Shown one piece after another: positions 7,593 to 15,650 of a stretch of 32,442 nt of DNA (positions are counted from its first letter, which is position 1; every line of letters starts with the position of its first letter). A model generated the notes under the pieces. That model had not been told where the DNA came from. It saw only the letters and a program-made list of their open reading frames with translations, and did not search any database. Position numbers and translations under genes: made by a program. This DNA comes from an uncultured Clostridia bacterium (GTDB lineage: Bacteria; Bacillota; Clostridia; Oscillospirales; Ruminococcaceae): assembly GCA_947624575.1 (NCBI GenBank), contig CANQKY010000015.1:1-32442 (forward strand). Direction: 5' to 3'.

Positions 7593-9653
7593 ATGCGATA
7601 TATCGGAAAACGAACAGGCGCCTTTGTCACGGCTTTTTGCCTTGCTCTGACAATCTGCGGCAGTATCACTCCGCTTCCCGCCTCGGCGGCGGAGTACAGC
7701 TATGAGGTGATCCCGCTGCTCTCACCAATCAATCAGTATTTCTTTGTCAAAACCGACAATCCCGACCCCTATTCCTTCCGCTTTGCGGACAAAAGCTCGG
7801 TCTACGGTGAGGACGCTTCCCTCACACCGGTCGATCTCGACACGCTGTTTGCCGATGTGACGTATGAAGATGCGGAAACCGGCAGAGTAAAGGGCGGCTA
7901 TCTGTTTGAGGGCAACAACACCGACGGCGGCGAGCTGGTGCTGCAGGAGGTGACCCGATACGACTACTGGGGCGATCCTGCCGAGTGGCAGGACACCTCC
8001 GTGCAGACGACCCTCCCCACGCTGCTGGACACAATCGATTATCTGATCTCCACCTATGCAAAGGGAGACAGCTTTTTCGACCGAATGGACGCGGTGCAAA
8101 GCGGACTGGAATCGATCTGCTTTTACAGCGGCTCCTATGTCAGGGGCGAGGTCTATCGGGCTGCCCCCTTCTGGAGCCTTTCGAACAGCCCGCATATCGA
8201 CCAGTCTTTGTATATCCAGGGACCGTACAACCGGAAAAGCAGTCAGCCCTTGCTTTCGTCGGTGCTCTATCCGTTTCGCTATGATTCGCTGGGCTTCCCC
8301 TCTGCCATGAGTCGGGTGGCAACACGGCTGGACAGCTCCGCCACCTATCAGTGGAATGAGGGCGCCCACTATCTGATCGACGTGACCTATAACGGCGAGA
8401 CCCACAGCTACGGCGGTCAGGGTGAGGGCGAAGGACAGGGACTTTCCGAGGACAAAATCCAAAAAGTATTCACCTTTGACGAAGCCGAACCCCTGCCCAC
8501 CTTTGAGGAGCTTCGCACCCTTTTGCAGGCATACAGCGCGATCGAGATGCCGGACGATTTTCCCCATGAGGACGATCTCACCCTGAGCATGGTCTGCGAC
8601 AAGGTGGCAGACGGCGCGTGGGCGAAGATCACAGGCATCGCCTCCGTCTTTGGGGGAACCTATGACTGCTACGCCTTCCTCTATAAGGAGGACGACAAAA
8701 ACGAGTTTTACACCGATCCGCTCTCCAACGGCGGACTGCTGTATTGGGGCGGCAGCCTTGGCTATGCGTCCGACATGTGGGTGGACGGACGGTATGTCAA
8801 CCAGTATGAAGCCTATCAGCCGAACGCGACCTTTGCGGAGCATGCCGACCGTCCGATTCTGCTGACCCACACGGCGGTGCCGGAGATCGACTATGATCTG
8901 AGCTATGAATATCAAAGCGGCACTTATGTCTATACCAATGTGACGGTCACTGAGGGTGTGGGTACTCTGCTTTATTATTATCAGGCGGAGGAAAACACCT
9001 GGAAAGCCTCCGGCTATAGTGTTGCGGCAGAGCTTGCCGAAAAGGGACTGCTGGATAAAAAATACGCCGATCAATTGCAACTGACTTATGACGAGGTCAT
9101 GGCGCTTCATGTGGATCAAAACACCGCTATTCCGCCTACTGTCGGCTATCTTTATGATGGTACTGCGCAGCCCGGTATCCGGTTTGCCGCAGATCATGGC
9201 GTCATGGTACAGGGGGACGCGATCCCACAGGACGCTTTGCTGCAAACCGAGCAGACCGAAAGCGGCTGGCGCATCACGCTGACCAAGGACGGCACGGAGG
9301 TCGAGCCTGACGGCTTGATGACGGTGAAGCTCCCGATGTCGGAGGGCATGAGCGGGAAAACCGTTTCGGTTTACCGGCTCGATGCCGACGGTGATCGTAC
9401 CGATATGGGTGCAAAAGAGGAGAGCGGCTATCTGGTGTTCTCCACCGACCGTTCGGGAGAGTATCTGGTGGAGACGATCACCCTCGGTGATCTGGACAAA
9501 GACGGCAACGTGACCGTCACCGACGCGCTTACGATCCTCCGCATGGCGGTGGGGCTTGAAGCAAGCTCCAACCTTGCCGATCTGGACGGAAGCGGCGAAG
9601 TGACCGTCGCCGACGCACTGCAGGCGCTTCGGATTGCGGTCGGACTGGCATAG
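7593..9653 (+). CDS. Secreted protein with C-terminal type I dockerin
   Basis: Protein of 686 residues. It begins with a signal peptide (KR, hydrophobic stretch, then ASA before residue 33) and ends with a dockerin (residues 631-686): two duplicated calcium-loop segments, DLDKDGNVTVTDAL (633-646) and DLDGSGEVTVADAL (663-676), 30 residues apart and each followed by a short helix (ILRMAVGL, ALRIAVGL). Dockerins plug secreted proteins into cohesins of a cellulosome-like scaffold or the cell surface. Before the dockerin lies a beta-rich, possibly Ig-like segment (about 520-628). The large middle part (33-500) is rich in Tyr, Asp and Ser and matches no family I recognise, so no enzyme activity is assigned. 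It starts 14 bp after pheT with GGAGGAAGG as ribosome site, an odd operon partner. No cohesin is encoded in the window. Confidence 0.85.
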   Translation: MRYIGKRTGAFVTAFCLALTICGSITPLPASAAEYSYEVIPLLSPINQYFFVKTDNPDPYSFRFADKSSVYGEDASLTPVDLDTLFADVTYEDAETGRVKGGYLFEGNNTDGGELVLQEVTRYDYWGDPAEWQDTSVQTTLPTLLDTIDYLISTYAKGDSFFDRMDAVQSGLESICFYSGSYVRGEVYRAAPFWSLSNSPHIDQSLYIQGPYNRKSSQPLLSSVLYPFRYDSLGFPSAMSRVATRLDSSATYQWNEGAHYLIDVTYNGETHSYGGQGEGEGQGLSEDKIQKVFTFDEAEPLPTFEELRTLLQAYSAIEMPDDFPHEDDLTLSMVCDKVADGAWAKITGIASVFGGTYDCYAFLYKEDDKNEFYTDPLSNGGLLYWGGSLGYASDMWVDGRYVNQYEAYQPNATFAEHADRPILLTHTAVPEIDYDLSYEYQSGTYVYTNVTVTEGVGTLLYYYQAEENTWKASGYSVAAELAEKGLLDKKYADQLQLTYDEVMALHVDQNTAIPPTVGYLYDGTAQPGIRFAADHGVMVQGDAIPQDALLQTEQTESGWRITLTKDGTEVEPDGLMTVKLPMSEGMSGKTVSVYRLDADGDRTDMGAKEESGYLVFSTDRSGEYLVETITLGDLDKDGNVTVTDALTILRMAVGLEASSNLADLDGSGEVTVADALQALRIAVGLA

Positions 9654-9663
9654 CATTTATCAT

Positions 9664-9900
9664 TCGAGGGACAAACTGGGTTTACGCGAAAGCTATCGTC
9701 TTTGGCAAGACCTCCCTTGTCAAAGGGCGCTCTTGCCGAGCGCGTCCTGTGGACGATGAAGCGAGGCAAGAGTGGCGCCGCGGTCGGCGGCTGACAAGGC
9801 GGTTACCCGCCGCAGGCAGCGCCGGGAACCGCAAGAGGCGGGGGACCCCACAGGGCGCGCTTCGGCGGCAAAGCCCCCGATTCCCCCTTTTCATCGAAAA
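9664..9900 (+). repeat. Interspersed hairpin repeat, copy B
   Basis: Opens with TCGAGGGACAAAC (9664-9676), the inverted form of the end motif of copies A and C. Next come AGCTATCGTCTTTGGCAA and the CCTCCCTTGTCAAAGGG block, a CTCTTGCC / GGCAAGAG hairpin (about 9730-9772), and the nested hairpin GCGGT (9780-9784) to ACCGC (9828-9832). Inside that frame, copies A and C carry CAATTTTGC/GCAAAATTG, but this copy has a different core built on GGCG/CGCC, so the pairing is kept although the sequence differs. The right boundary is uncertain. The gap 9654-10078 otherwise holds only the leader of the next gene. Confidence 0.65.
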
Positions 9901-10012
9901 CCGGCTGGGCTTGTGCCAATTCTGACACCGCCTGCGCCGGTTTTCTCTCATGGTGTCACTGCGGCGGTACATGCCCGCCTCCGTAACAAATTACAAATGT
10001 TCGTTGCTTGCT

Positions 10013-10044
10013 GTTTTGCCGACCGACCGACATATCGGCAAAAC
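10013..10044 (+). promoter_or_regulatory. Perfect 10-bp inverted repeat upstream of the glycosidase gene
   Basis: GTTTTGCCGA (10013-10022) and TCGGCAAAAC (10035-10044) are perfect inverted arms around a 12-nt centre that contains CCGACCGA repeats. It sits 34 bp before the ATG at 10079 and has no T-run. It could be a repressor operator or an mRNA leader hairpin. No convincing -35/-10 pair was found close by. Role unknown. Confidence 0.45.
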
Positions 10045-10078
10045 CTTGGCACGCTTTGTTTTAGGAGGAATAAGTTTT

Positions 10079-11809
10079 ATGTTTATTACGGGAATTGATC
10101 TCAACGACCGGTATCAGCAACAGGACCATGACGCGCTGCTTTTGCGGCAAAGCAAGGAGCTGTCGGCATGGGTCTGGCGAAACGACTGCACTGCCGTCGG
10201 GCTTGCCGTGCTGTCGCAGGACGATACGCTGCGCGATGTCACCGTGACCGTCTCGCCCTTTTTAGACGATATGGGACATACCCTTTCGGGCGTCTCGGTC
10301 GCGCGGCTGGGTGAGGTAAAGGCATTTGTCGGAAACGCGGGCTTTCATACCGACGATCCCGCGCATTCGCTCCCGAAGGGACCGAAGGAAAACTGCTTCG
10401 ACCCCCTTTATGCCGAACATACCCTCAAAGAGCTTCCACCCCGACAGATCGCGCTTTTCTACCTCTCCCTCGCGGCAGAAGCCGACACGGTATCGGGACA
10501 GTATCGGGGCAGGGTGACGGTCAAAAGCAGCGCGGGCGAGGCTTTCGTCCGCTGCACGCTCACGGTGCTGGACGCCCTGCTGCCGCCGCCGGAGGAATAC
10601 GCCTTTCGCCCCACTTACTGGGTCTACCCGTTTCGCCTGGCAGACTATTACGGGTTTGAGCCGTTTGGCAGCGCGCATCTTGCCGCGCTGAAGGCGCACC
10701 TGCTGCAATATCGGGCATACGGCGGCGTCACCCTCACCGGCACGCTGGTGGACGAGGCATGGGGTGGTCAGACCTATGGCGGCTGTCCCTCGCTGATCGA
10801 GTGGCGCCGCGGGACAGACGGGCAGATGCGGTATGACTACACCTATCTGGATCGGTATATCGAACTGGCGGAATCGATCGGGCTTGGGGAGGACATCGTG
10901 CTGTTCAGTCCCCTGCCATGGGGGAACCGAATCGCCTATTATGACGAGCAAAGCGGCAAAATAATACGGGAAACGGTCAATATGGAGCGGTACGGGGAGG
11001 TCTGGCTCCCCTTTTTGAGGGCGTTGGCGGAGCATCTGGATCAAAGGAATTGGTTCGACCGCGTTTCCCTCGGCTTTGACGAGCGCCCCGAATTGGGCGC
11101 GGTGCTTGACTTAATCGACCGCGTGAAGAACAAAGCGGGAAAGGTATTTCACAAGCAATGCGCCCTTGACCGGATCGGAAGCGGCATATCCAACCGGATC
11201 GAGGCGGTCTCATTGAGCCTCAATCCGGTGCGGCAGGAGGAAGCCGCTTTCCGAGAGCTGGTACAACGCCGCAGGCTGGCGGGGCGGCGCACCACCGTGT
11301 ATACCGGTACGAATGTGTTCCCGAACAGCTTTCTGCGCTCCCTGCCTGCCGAAAGCTACTGGACGATGCTCTATGCGGGAAAGCTCAAGACCGACGGCTT
11401 TCTTGACTGGGCGTATGACGCATGGGTGGAAAACCCGCTTTGCGATGCGACCCATTTTGCTTTCCAGGCGGGGGACTGCTTTATGGTCTACCCGAACGAC
11501 CTGCCGGAAGATGGCTCTCGTCTTTCCCTGCGGAGCGAAAAATACGGCGAGGGGATACGGGACGTCAATAAGCTCTGCCTGATGCGGGAAAAAATGCCCG
11601 CGCTGGCAAACGAGATCGATGCGCTATTTGCCGCGGTGCCGCCCGATTACGACCATGACGTGGTGGAAAACGAGGCGGGCTGGACGGTCGGCAACCGCGT
11701 ATCCAACTGGATCACACCCACAGGCAGAAAGGCGATTTTATCCGATGTCGCGGCGTTCCGGCAGGGCGTCTATCGGCTCAGCCTGCAATATATCGCCAAT
11801 AAACCCTGA
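10079..11809 (+). CDS. DUF4091/GH123-like glycoside hydrolase candidate
   Basis: Protein of 576 residues. An N-terminal beta-rich domain (about 1-165, ending in RGRVTVKSSAGEAFVRCTL) precedes a barrel-like domain starting near RPTYWVYPFRLADYYGF. This two-part plan and the aspartate-glutamate pair D334-E335 in GFDERPE agree with DUF4091 proteins, relatives of GH123 beta-N-acetylgalactosaminidases, where a neighbouring Asp-Glu pair does substrate-assisted catalysis. There is no signal peptide, so it should act in the cytosol on imported sugars or glycans. The ATG at 10079 was chosen because TTAGGAGG stands before it; a frame opening at 9950 has no ribosome site. It stands alone between a repeat-rich gap and the rlmB promoter. 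The family call is moderate; the substrate is inferred. Confidence 0.68.
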   Translation: MFITGIDLNDRYQQQDHDALLLRQSKELSAWVWRNDCTAVGLAVLSQDDTLRDVTVTVSPFLDDMGHTLSGVSVARLGEVKAFVGNAGFHTDDPAHSLPKGPKENCFDPLYAEHTLKELPPRQIALFYLSLAAEADTVSGQYRGRVTVKSSAGEAFVRCTLTVLDALLPPPEEYAFRPTYWVYPFRLADYYGFEPFGSAHLAALKAHLLQYRAYGGVTLTGTLVDEAWGGQTYGGCPSLIEWRRGTDGQMRYDYTYLDRYIELAESIGLGEDIVLFSPLPWGNRIAYYDEQSGKIIRETVNMERYGEVWLPFLRALAEHLDQRNWFDRVSLGFDERPELGAVLDLIDRVKNKAGKVFHKQCALDRIGSGISNRIEAVSLSLNPVRQEEAAFRELVQRRRLAGRRTTVYTGTNVFPNSFLRSLPAESYWTMLYAGKLKTDGFLDWAYDAWVENPLCDATHFAFQAGDCFMVYPNDLPEDGSRLSLRSEKYGEGIRDVNKLCLMREKMPALANEIDALFAAVPPDYDHDVVENEAGWTVGNRVSNWITPTGRKAILSDVAAFRQGVYRLSLQYIANKP

Positions 11810-11855
11810 CGGTTAAGCTCTTTCTGAATATTCTGTAAAAACTGTCGAAATCCGT

Positions 11856-11884
11856 TTGCGCTTTACAGACAGATGTGTTATACT
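11856..11884 (+). promoter_or_regulatory. Probable SigA-type promoter of rlmB
   Basis: TTGCGC (11856-11861), 17-bp spacer, TATACT (11879-11884), with the rlmB ATG 52 bp after the -10 box. The -35 box is weak but is identical to the one proposed for the YfbR-like gene at 19466-19471. Confidence 0.6.
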
Positions 11885-11936
11885 GATTGTGTATGAGCGG
11901 TTTCTATGACCGAAGCGTTTTTGCGGGAGGGCTTTG

Positions 11937-12698
11937 ATGGAAAACAAAGCGGATATCCTGATCGGCAGAAACGCCGTGTGGGAGGCGCTGCGCGCCGGAC
12001 GGCAAATTGGAACGATCTATCTGCTGCGAGGCGGACGGAGCGGCAATATCAGCAGAATTTTGATCCTTGCCAAGGAGCAGGGCGTGCCGATCAAAGAGGT
12101 CGGCGAGGAAAAGCTCCGTCAGCTTGCGGGGGACACACCTCATCAGGGGGTGGCTGCCACCCTGCCCGCCGCCGACTATGTGACGGTGGAGGAGCTGTTC
12201 CAAAAAGCCGAAGCACGAAAAGAAGCGCCCTTTTTCCTTTTGGCAGACGGCATTGAGGACCCGCATAATCTCGGCGCGATCATTCGGACGGCGGAAGCCG
12301 CCGGCGCCCACGGGCTGATCCTGCCCCGCCGCCGCAGCGCCGCGCTGACTCCTGCGGTGTCCAAGACCTCCGCCGGTGCGATCAATCATCTGCCGGTGGC
12401 GCGGGTAGGCAATCTGGTGCAGACCGCAAAGGAATTGCAGTCCCGCGGCGTATGGCTCTATGGCGCCGATATGGAAGGGGACGACTGGTGCGGGCTCGAT
12501 TACCGTGGCGGCGTTGCGCTGGTGATCGGCTCGGAGGGCAAGGGCATCTCCCGCCTGATGAAAGAAACCTGCGATTATCTGGTACGGCTCCCGATGCGGG
12601 GGAAGGTAGGCTCCCTCAATGCGTCGGTCGCAGCCGGAGTTTTGATGTATGAAATCACGCGGCAGCGCATGGGGCTGCCCGCTTTTCCCGCGAACTAA
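11937..12698 (+). CDS. rlmB: TrmH/SpoU-family 23S rRNA 2'-O-methyltransferase (RlmB-like)
   Basis: Protein of 253 residues. An N-terminal substrate-binding domain (ILIGRNAVWEALRAGR, about 9-75) precedes a SPOUT methyltransferase domain with its three motifs: DGIEDPHNLGAIIRTAEAAG, VIGSEGKGISRLM and LPMRGKVGSLNASVAAGVL, which form the trefoil knot that binds S-adenosylmethionine. RlmB methylates the ribose of a guanosine in the 23S rRNA peptidyl transferase region. Some family members act on tRNA, so the target is inferred. The ATG at 11937 follows GGGAGGG; a TTG codon directly before it is a less likely start. The pseudo-P-type ATPase gene follows after 12 bp and is probably co-transcribed. 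Confidence 0.9.
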   Translation: MENKADILIGRNAVWEALRAGRQIGTIYLLRGGRSGNISRILILAKEQGVPIKEVGEEKLRQLAGDTPHQGVAATLPAADYVTVEELFQKAEARKEAPFFLLADGIEDPHNLGAIIRTAEAAGAHGLILPRRRSAALTPAVSKTSAGAINHLPVARVGNLVQTAKELQSRGVWLYGADMEGDDWCGLDYRGGVALVIGSEGKGISRLMKETCDYLVRLPMRGKVGSLNASVAAGVLMYEITRQRMGLPAFPAN

Positions 12699-12710
12699 GG
12701 AGGAATCAGA

Positions 12711-14807
12711 ATGGAGCAAAAGAAAGAAACGCTGGTCGAAGATATACTCAAAGAGCTCGACTTGGACACACCCGCCGCTTCTGCCGGCAGTGTGCCGGAT
12801 TCCGACGATCTCGATTCCCTGCTGAGTGACCTGCTGGGAAAGCCGGACGAACAGAAGCCGGCGGAAAAGCCGGAAGCAATCCCCGCCCGAGAGGTGCTGC
12901 CCGATGTGATGCAGCCGGAGGAGAAGTTTGTGGTGCACCTGCCGGACGATGATATTCCGCCGGTGGCGCCCTCCAGCTCCTTTGAGGACATGATGGAGGA
13001 AACCTCCGATTTTGCCGATCCGTTTGCGGTCGATCCCGCGGCGTTCGAGAATTTGCCGGAGGAGGAAGACCCCAACGCGCCCGAATACCGCGAGCCGGAG
13101 GAACGGGAGGAAGTTCTGGGTATGCTCAAGCAGCGCAGCTACCGCGGCTTTTTCCGCTCGGCGGTGCTGCTGGTGCTGCTGGCGTTCAGCCTGCTGATCG
13201 CCTTTTGCAAGCGTATGCCCGATCTGCTGCCCGATCTGTTCTCGCCCACCGAGGGCGGCTTTGGCTACCTGCTTTTGACCGGTATTCCGCTGGTGTTCGC
13301 CATGGTGGTCGGGTTCCCGATGATCGCGTCCGGCTTTGTGGGGCTTTTCAAAAAGCACGGCAACCGGTACACTTTGCCTGCGTTGACCAGTGTGATCTCC
13401 CTGATCCAGCTTCTGGTCGGCGCGCTCGACCCGAATGCCGCCGGACGGGTGGACCTCCACTTCTACGCGCCGATTGCGGTGGCGGGACTGTTCTTTGCGT
13501 CGCTCGGTGCATTCATGCACAACCGCCGTATGCTGCGGCAGTTTAAGTTTATCACCGCCGATGCACCCCGCTATGCCACCTTGCAGGTGACGGACAAGGG
13601 CGCCGCGATCGACATCACCCGCGGTATGCTGCCCGACGAGCTTCCGGCGGTCGCCTACCGGAAAAAGGCGGATTTCTTTGAGGGCTTTCTCTCGATGACC
13701 GACGCGGCGGACGCGGCGGATCGCAGCGGCTCGGTTGCTTCGCCGCTGGTTCTGGCGATCGCCGTCTGTCTCGGCGTTGCGGGATTTTTGTTGACAAACG
13801 ATATTCAGATCGCGCTGACGGCGCTGACCGCCTTGCTTGCCATTGCGACCCCCTTTGCCGCACTGCCTGCGGTCAACCTGCCTGCCAACCGCGTCTCCAA
13901 AAAGCTGGAGGCGGGCGCGGCGCTGCTGGGCGGACGCGATCTGGAGGAAATCAGCTACACCAACGCGGTGCTGTTCACCGGACAGGACCTGTTTCCGGCG
14001 GGGAGCGTGGCGCTGCAGGGGATCAAGACCTTCTCGGGCAATCGGGTGGACGAGGCCCTGATCGACGCGGCAAGCGTCATCTGCGAGGGCAAAAGCCTGC
14101 TGAGCGACGTGTTCCGTCAAATTCTGGCAGGGGATACCCATATGCTCCGTCCGGTGGATCATGTGCAGTATGAGGACCTGCGCGGCATCGCGGCGGGCGT
14201 GGAGGGCAGAGAGGTGTTGATCGGCTCCCGCGATCTGATGATCTCCCACGGCATTCAGGTGCCGACCCGCGAATACGAAAAGCGGTACGCCAAGGAGGGC
14301 ATGGACTTAGTCTACCTTTCCACGGCGCATGAGCTGACGGCGGTATTTCTGGTCACGCTGAGCGCGGACGAAACGGTGGGACGGGCGTTGCAGGCGCTCG
14401 AAAGCGAGGGAATCCCCATTGTGGTGCAGACCACCGACGCACTGCTGACCGGCGAGCGGATCGCCGATCTGTTCGGGCTGTCGGAGGACACGGTGCGAAT
14501 CTTACCGGCACGGCTCCACGGCATTTATGCCGAGCTTGTGAAACCGGCGGAGCGGGTACGCTCGGCGGTGGTGACAAACGGCACCGTATCGTCCTACATC
14601 TATTCGATCGTCAGCTCGATCCGAATGCGGAGCACGGTGAATATGTCGCTGGTGCTTCAGGCGGTCGGAACGGTGCTGGGGATCGCGCTGGCGGTGCTGC
14701 TGGTGCTGACCGGCGAAACGGCGCGGCTGACCGGCTCGCTGCTGCTTGCCTACCAGCTCGGCTGGACGGTGATTTCCCTGTTGCTGCCGTCCTTAAAAAG
14801 GCTGTAA
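12711..14807 (+). CDS. Degenerate P-type ATPase-like membrane protein (predicted pseudoenzyme)
   Basis: Protein of 698 residues. Residues 1-140 are acidic, rich in Pro, Glu and Asp, and probably disordered. Hydrophobic segments lie at about 148-166, 185-213, 220-239 and 250-270, then a pair at 345-395, and a final pair at 643-697. That is the topology of P1B-type ATPases. Several stretches keep the family feel: IATPFAALPAV (378-388) where the CPC helix would be, KKLEAGAALLGG before the P domain, GVEGREVLIGSRDLM (496-510) like the N domain, and YAELVKPAERV (606-616). However, the phosphorylation site DKTGT is replaced by LFTGQDLFP (421-429), TGDN by TTDA (574-577), GDGxND is absent, CPC is absent and no TGE loop is seen. 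Catalysis therefore looks lost, but the frame is intact. Co-directional with rlmB; its terminator follows at 14821. Function unknown. Confidence 0.75.
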   Translation: MEQKKETLVEDILKELDLDTPAASAGSVPDSDDLDSLLSDLLGKPDEQKPAEKPEAIPAREVLPDVMQPEEKFVVHLPDDDIPPVAPSSSFEDMMEETSDFADPFAVDPAAFENLPEEEDPNAPEYREPEEREEVLGMLKQRSYRGFFRSAVLLVLLAFSLLIAFCKRMPDLLPDLFSPTEGGFGYLLLTGIPLVFAMVVGFPMIASGFVGLFKKHGNRYTLPALTSVISLIQLLVGALDPNAAGRVDLHFYAPIAVAGLFFASLGAFMHNRRMLRQFKFITADAPRYATLQVTDKGAAIDITRGMLPDELPAVAYRKKADFFEGFLSMTDAADAADRSGSVASPLVLAIAVCLGVAGFLLTNDIQIALTALTALLAIATPFAALPAVNLPANRVSKKLEAGAALLGGRDLEEISYTNAVLFTGQDLFPAGSVALQGIKTFSGNRVDEALIDAASVICEGKSLLSDVFRQILAGDTHMLRPVDHVQYEDLRGIAAGVEGREVLIGSRDLMISHGIQVPTREYEKRYAKEGMDLVYLSTAHELTAVFLVTLSADETVGRALQALESEGIPIVVQTTDALLTGERIADLFGLSEDTVRILPARLHGIYAELVKPAERVRSAVVTNGTVSSYIYSIVSSIRMRSTVNMSLVLQAVGTVLGIALAVLLVLTGETARLTGSLLLAYQLGWTVISLLLPSLKRL

Positions 14808-14820
14808 TAGAAGCATGAAA

Positions 14821-14849
14821 GGGCATCTCCGGCGAGATGCCCTTTTTTT
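14821..14849 (+). terminator. Intrinsic terminator after the pseudo-P-type ATPase gene
   Basis: GGGCATCTC (14821-14829) pairs with GAGATGCCC (14834-14842), then seven T. It lies 14 bp after the stop codon and ends the rlmB transcript. Confidence 0.93.
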
Positions 14850-15020
14850 GGTATCGCAGGTATGCGGGAAACGGATTTGCCTGCGGGAATAAGGCTTTGA
14901 TTGGCTCGGTGAAAACCACAAGTTTATAGCAAACGCGAAGCTTTCACTTGCTTTGTGAAAACCGCTATCTTACAGCAGACGCTCTTTCTTTGCGAAAGCA
15001 GAAAGCGCGGTAACAACCCA

Positions 15021-15063
15021 CAAGAGGGGAAAGTCTTTTTCAGAAAAAGATTTTCCCCTCTTG
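15021..15063. repeat. Near-perfect 20-bp-arm palindrome
   Basis: The arm 15021-15040 (CAAGAGGGGAAAGTC then five T) and the arm 15044-15063 are reverse complements except for one G-T position, with a 3-nt CAG loop. The single change still pairs as G-U in RNA on one strand. No gene end is adjacent: the previous gene already has a terminator at 14821. It could be a small mobile palindrome or a second bidirectional transcription stop. Confidence 0.7.
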
Positions 15064-15217
15064 GCTCCCTTTAGAAAAACGTTCGGTTGCTGGTATCGCG
15101 GCGAAAACCGGAAGCGTGCCTGTATGCAGCATAAGTGCAAAACAGAAACAAAGCACACCACAACACAGAAAGCCTGCCGCCGGTGTTCTTTTTGCTACTG
15201 TGTGGTGACAGAAAGCA

Positions 15218-15310
15218 CGGGGTGCCTTGAACCGCAAAAATCCCACCACCGCGCGGAGCGCGGTCCCCCTCCCTTTGACAAGGGAGGCACTGGCGATCAA
15301 ACAAGCATTG
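15218..15310 (-). repeat. Interspersed hairpin repeat, copy D (short, inverted)
   Basis: Read on the minus strand it has CCTCCCTTGTCAAAGGG, then the hairpin ACCGCGC / GCGCGGT (15264-15258 and 15254-15248), GGTGGTGGGATT and GCGGTTC. It matches the central blocks of copy A but lacks the nested GCGGT...ACCGC module and both end motifs, so it is a shortened relative lying next to full copy C in opposite orientation. Confidence 0.68.
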
Positions 15311-15369
15311 ATAAAAATTTTAGCAAAGCAGGCTGTCGGAAGATTTCACTTATTCTTTTTCAAACGGGT

Positions 15370-15630
15370 AAGCTTTCGTCTTTGTCAAAACCTCCCTTGT
15401 CAAAGGGCGCTCTTGCCGAAGCGTGTCCTGCGGACGATGAAGCGAGGCGAGAGTGGCGCTGCGGTCAATTTTGCGCGAGCGTGACCGCGAGCAATAGCAA
15501 AATTGGGCACCGCAAGAGGAAAGGGACCATGCGGCAGCATGGTGGTGGGATTCATAGTTCACCATGCAAAATAAATCTCAGCGGTAAAACCTTTTGAACG
15601 GAGGCTTTGGCGACAACGTTTGTCCCTCGA
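15370..15630 (+). repeat. Interspersed hairpin repeat, copy C
   Basis: Blocks in order: AAGCTTTCGTCTTTGTCAA, CCTCCCTTGTCAAAGGG, CTCTTGCC / GGCGAGAG hairpin, nested hairpin GCGGT (15461-15465), CAATTTTGC (15466-15474), GCAAAATTG (15497-15505), ACCGC (15509-15513), hairpin ACCATGC / GCATGGT (15526-15532, 15537-15543), GGTGGTGGGATTC, AAAACCTTTTGA and the end motif GTTTGTCCCTCGA (15618-15630). The ACCATGC hairpin differs from the ACCGCGC of copies A and D on both arms, i.e. compensating changes. No protein is encoded. Confidence 0.75.
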
Positions 15631-15650
15631 AGCGCGGCGACGCGCGAAAA

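Noticed and set aside
7722..9656. 644-codon minus-strand frame across the dockerin gene
   Set aside because: Shadow of a gene with signal peptide and dockerin; the composition is unlike a protein and there is no ribosome site.
11904..14249. 781-codon open frame on the minus strand across rlmB and the pseudo-P-type ATPase gene
   Set aside because: It is antisense to two genes with ribosome sites and recognisable proteins. Its translation is rich in Arg, Gln and His, as expected for a GC-rich shadow frame, and has no domain.
15061..15597. 178-codon plus-strand frame in the repeat-rich gap
   Set aside because: It runs through an inverted and a direct repeat copy and the palindrome; no ribosome site, no recognisable protein.
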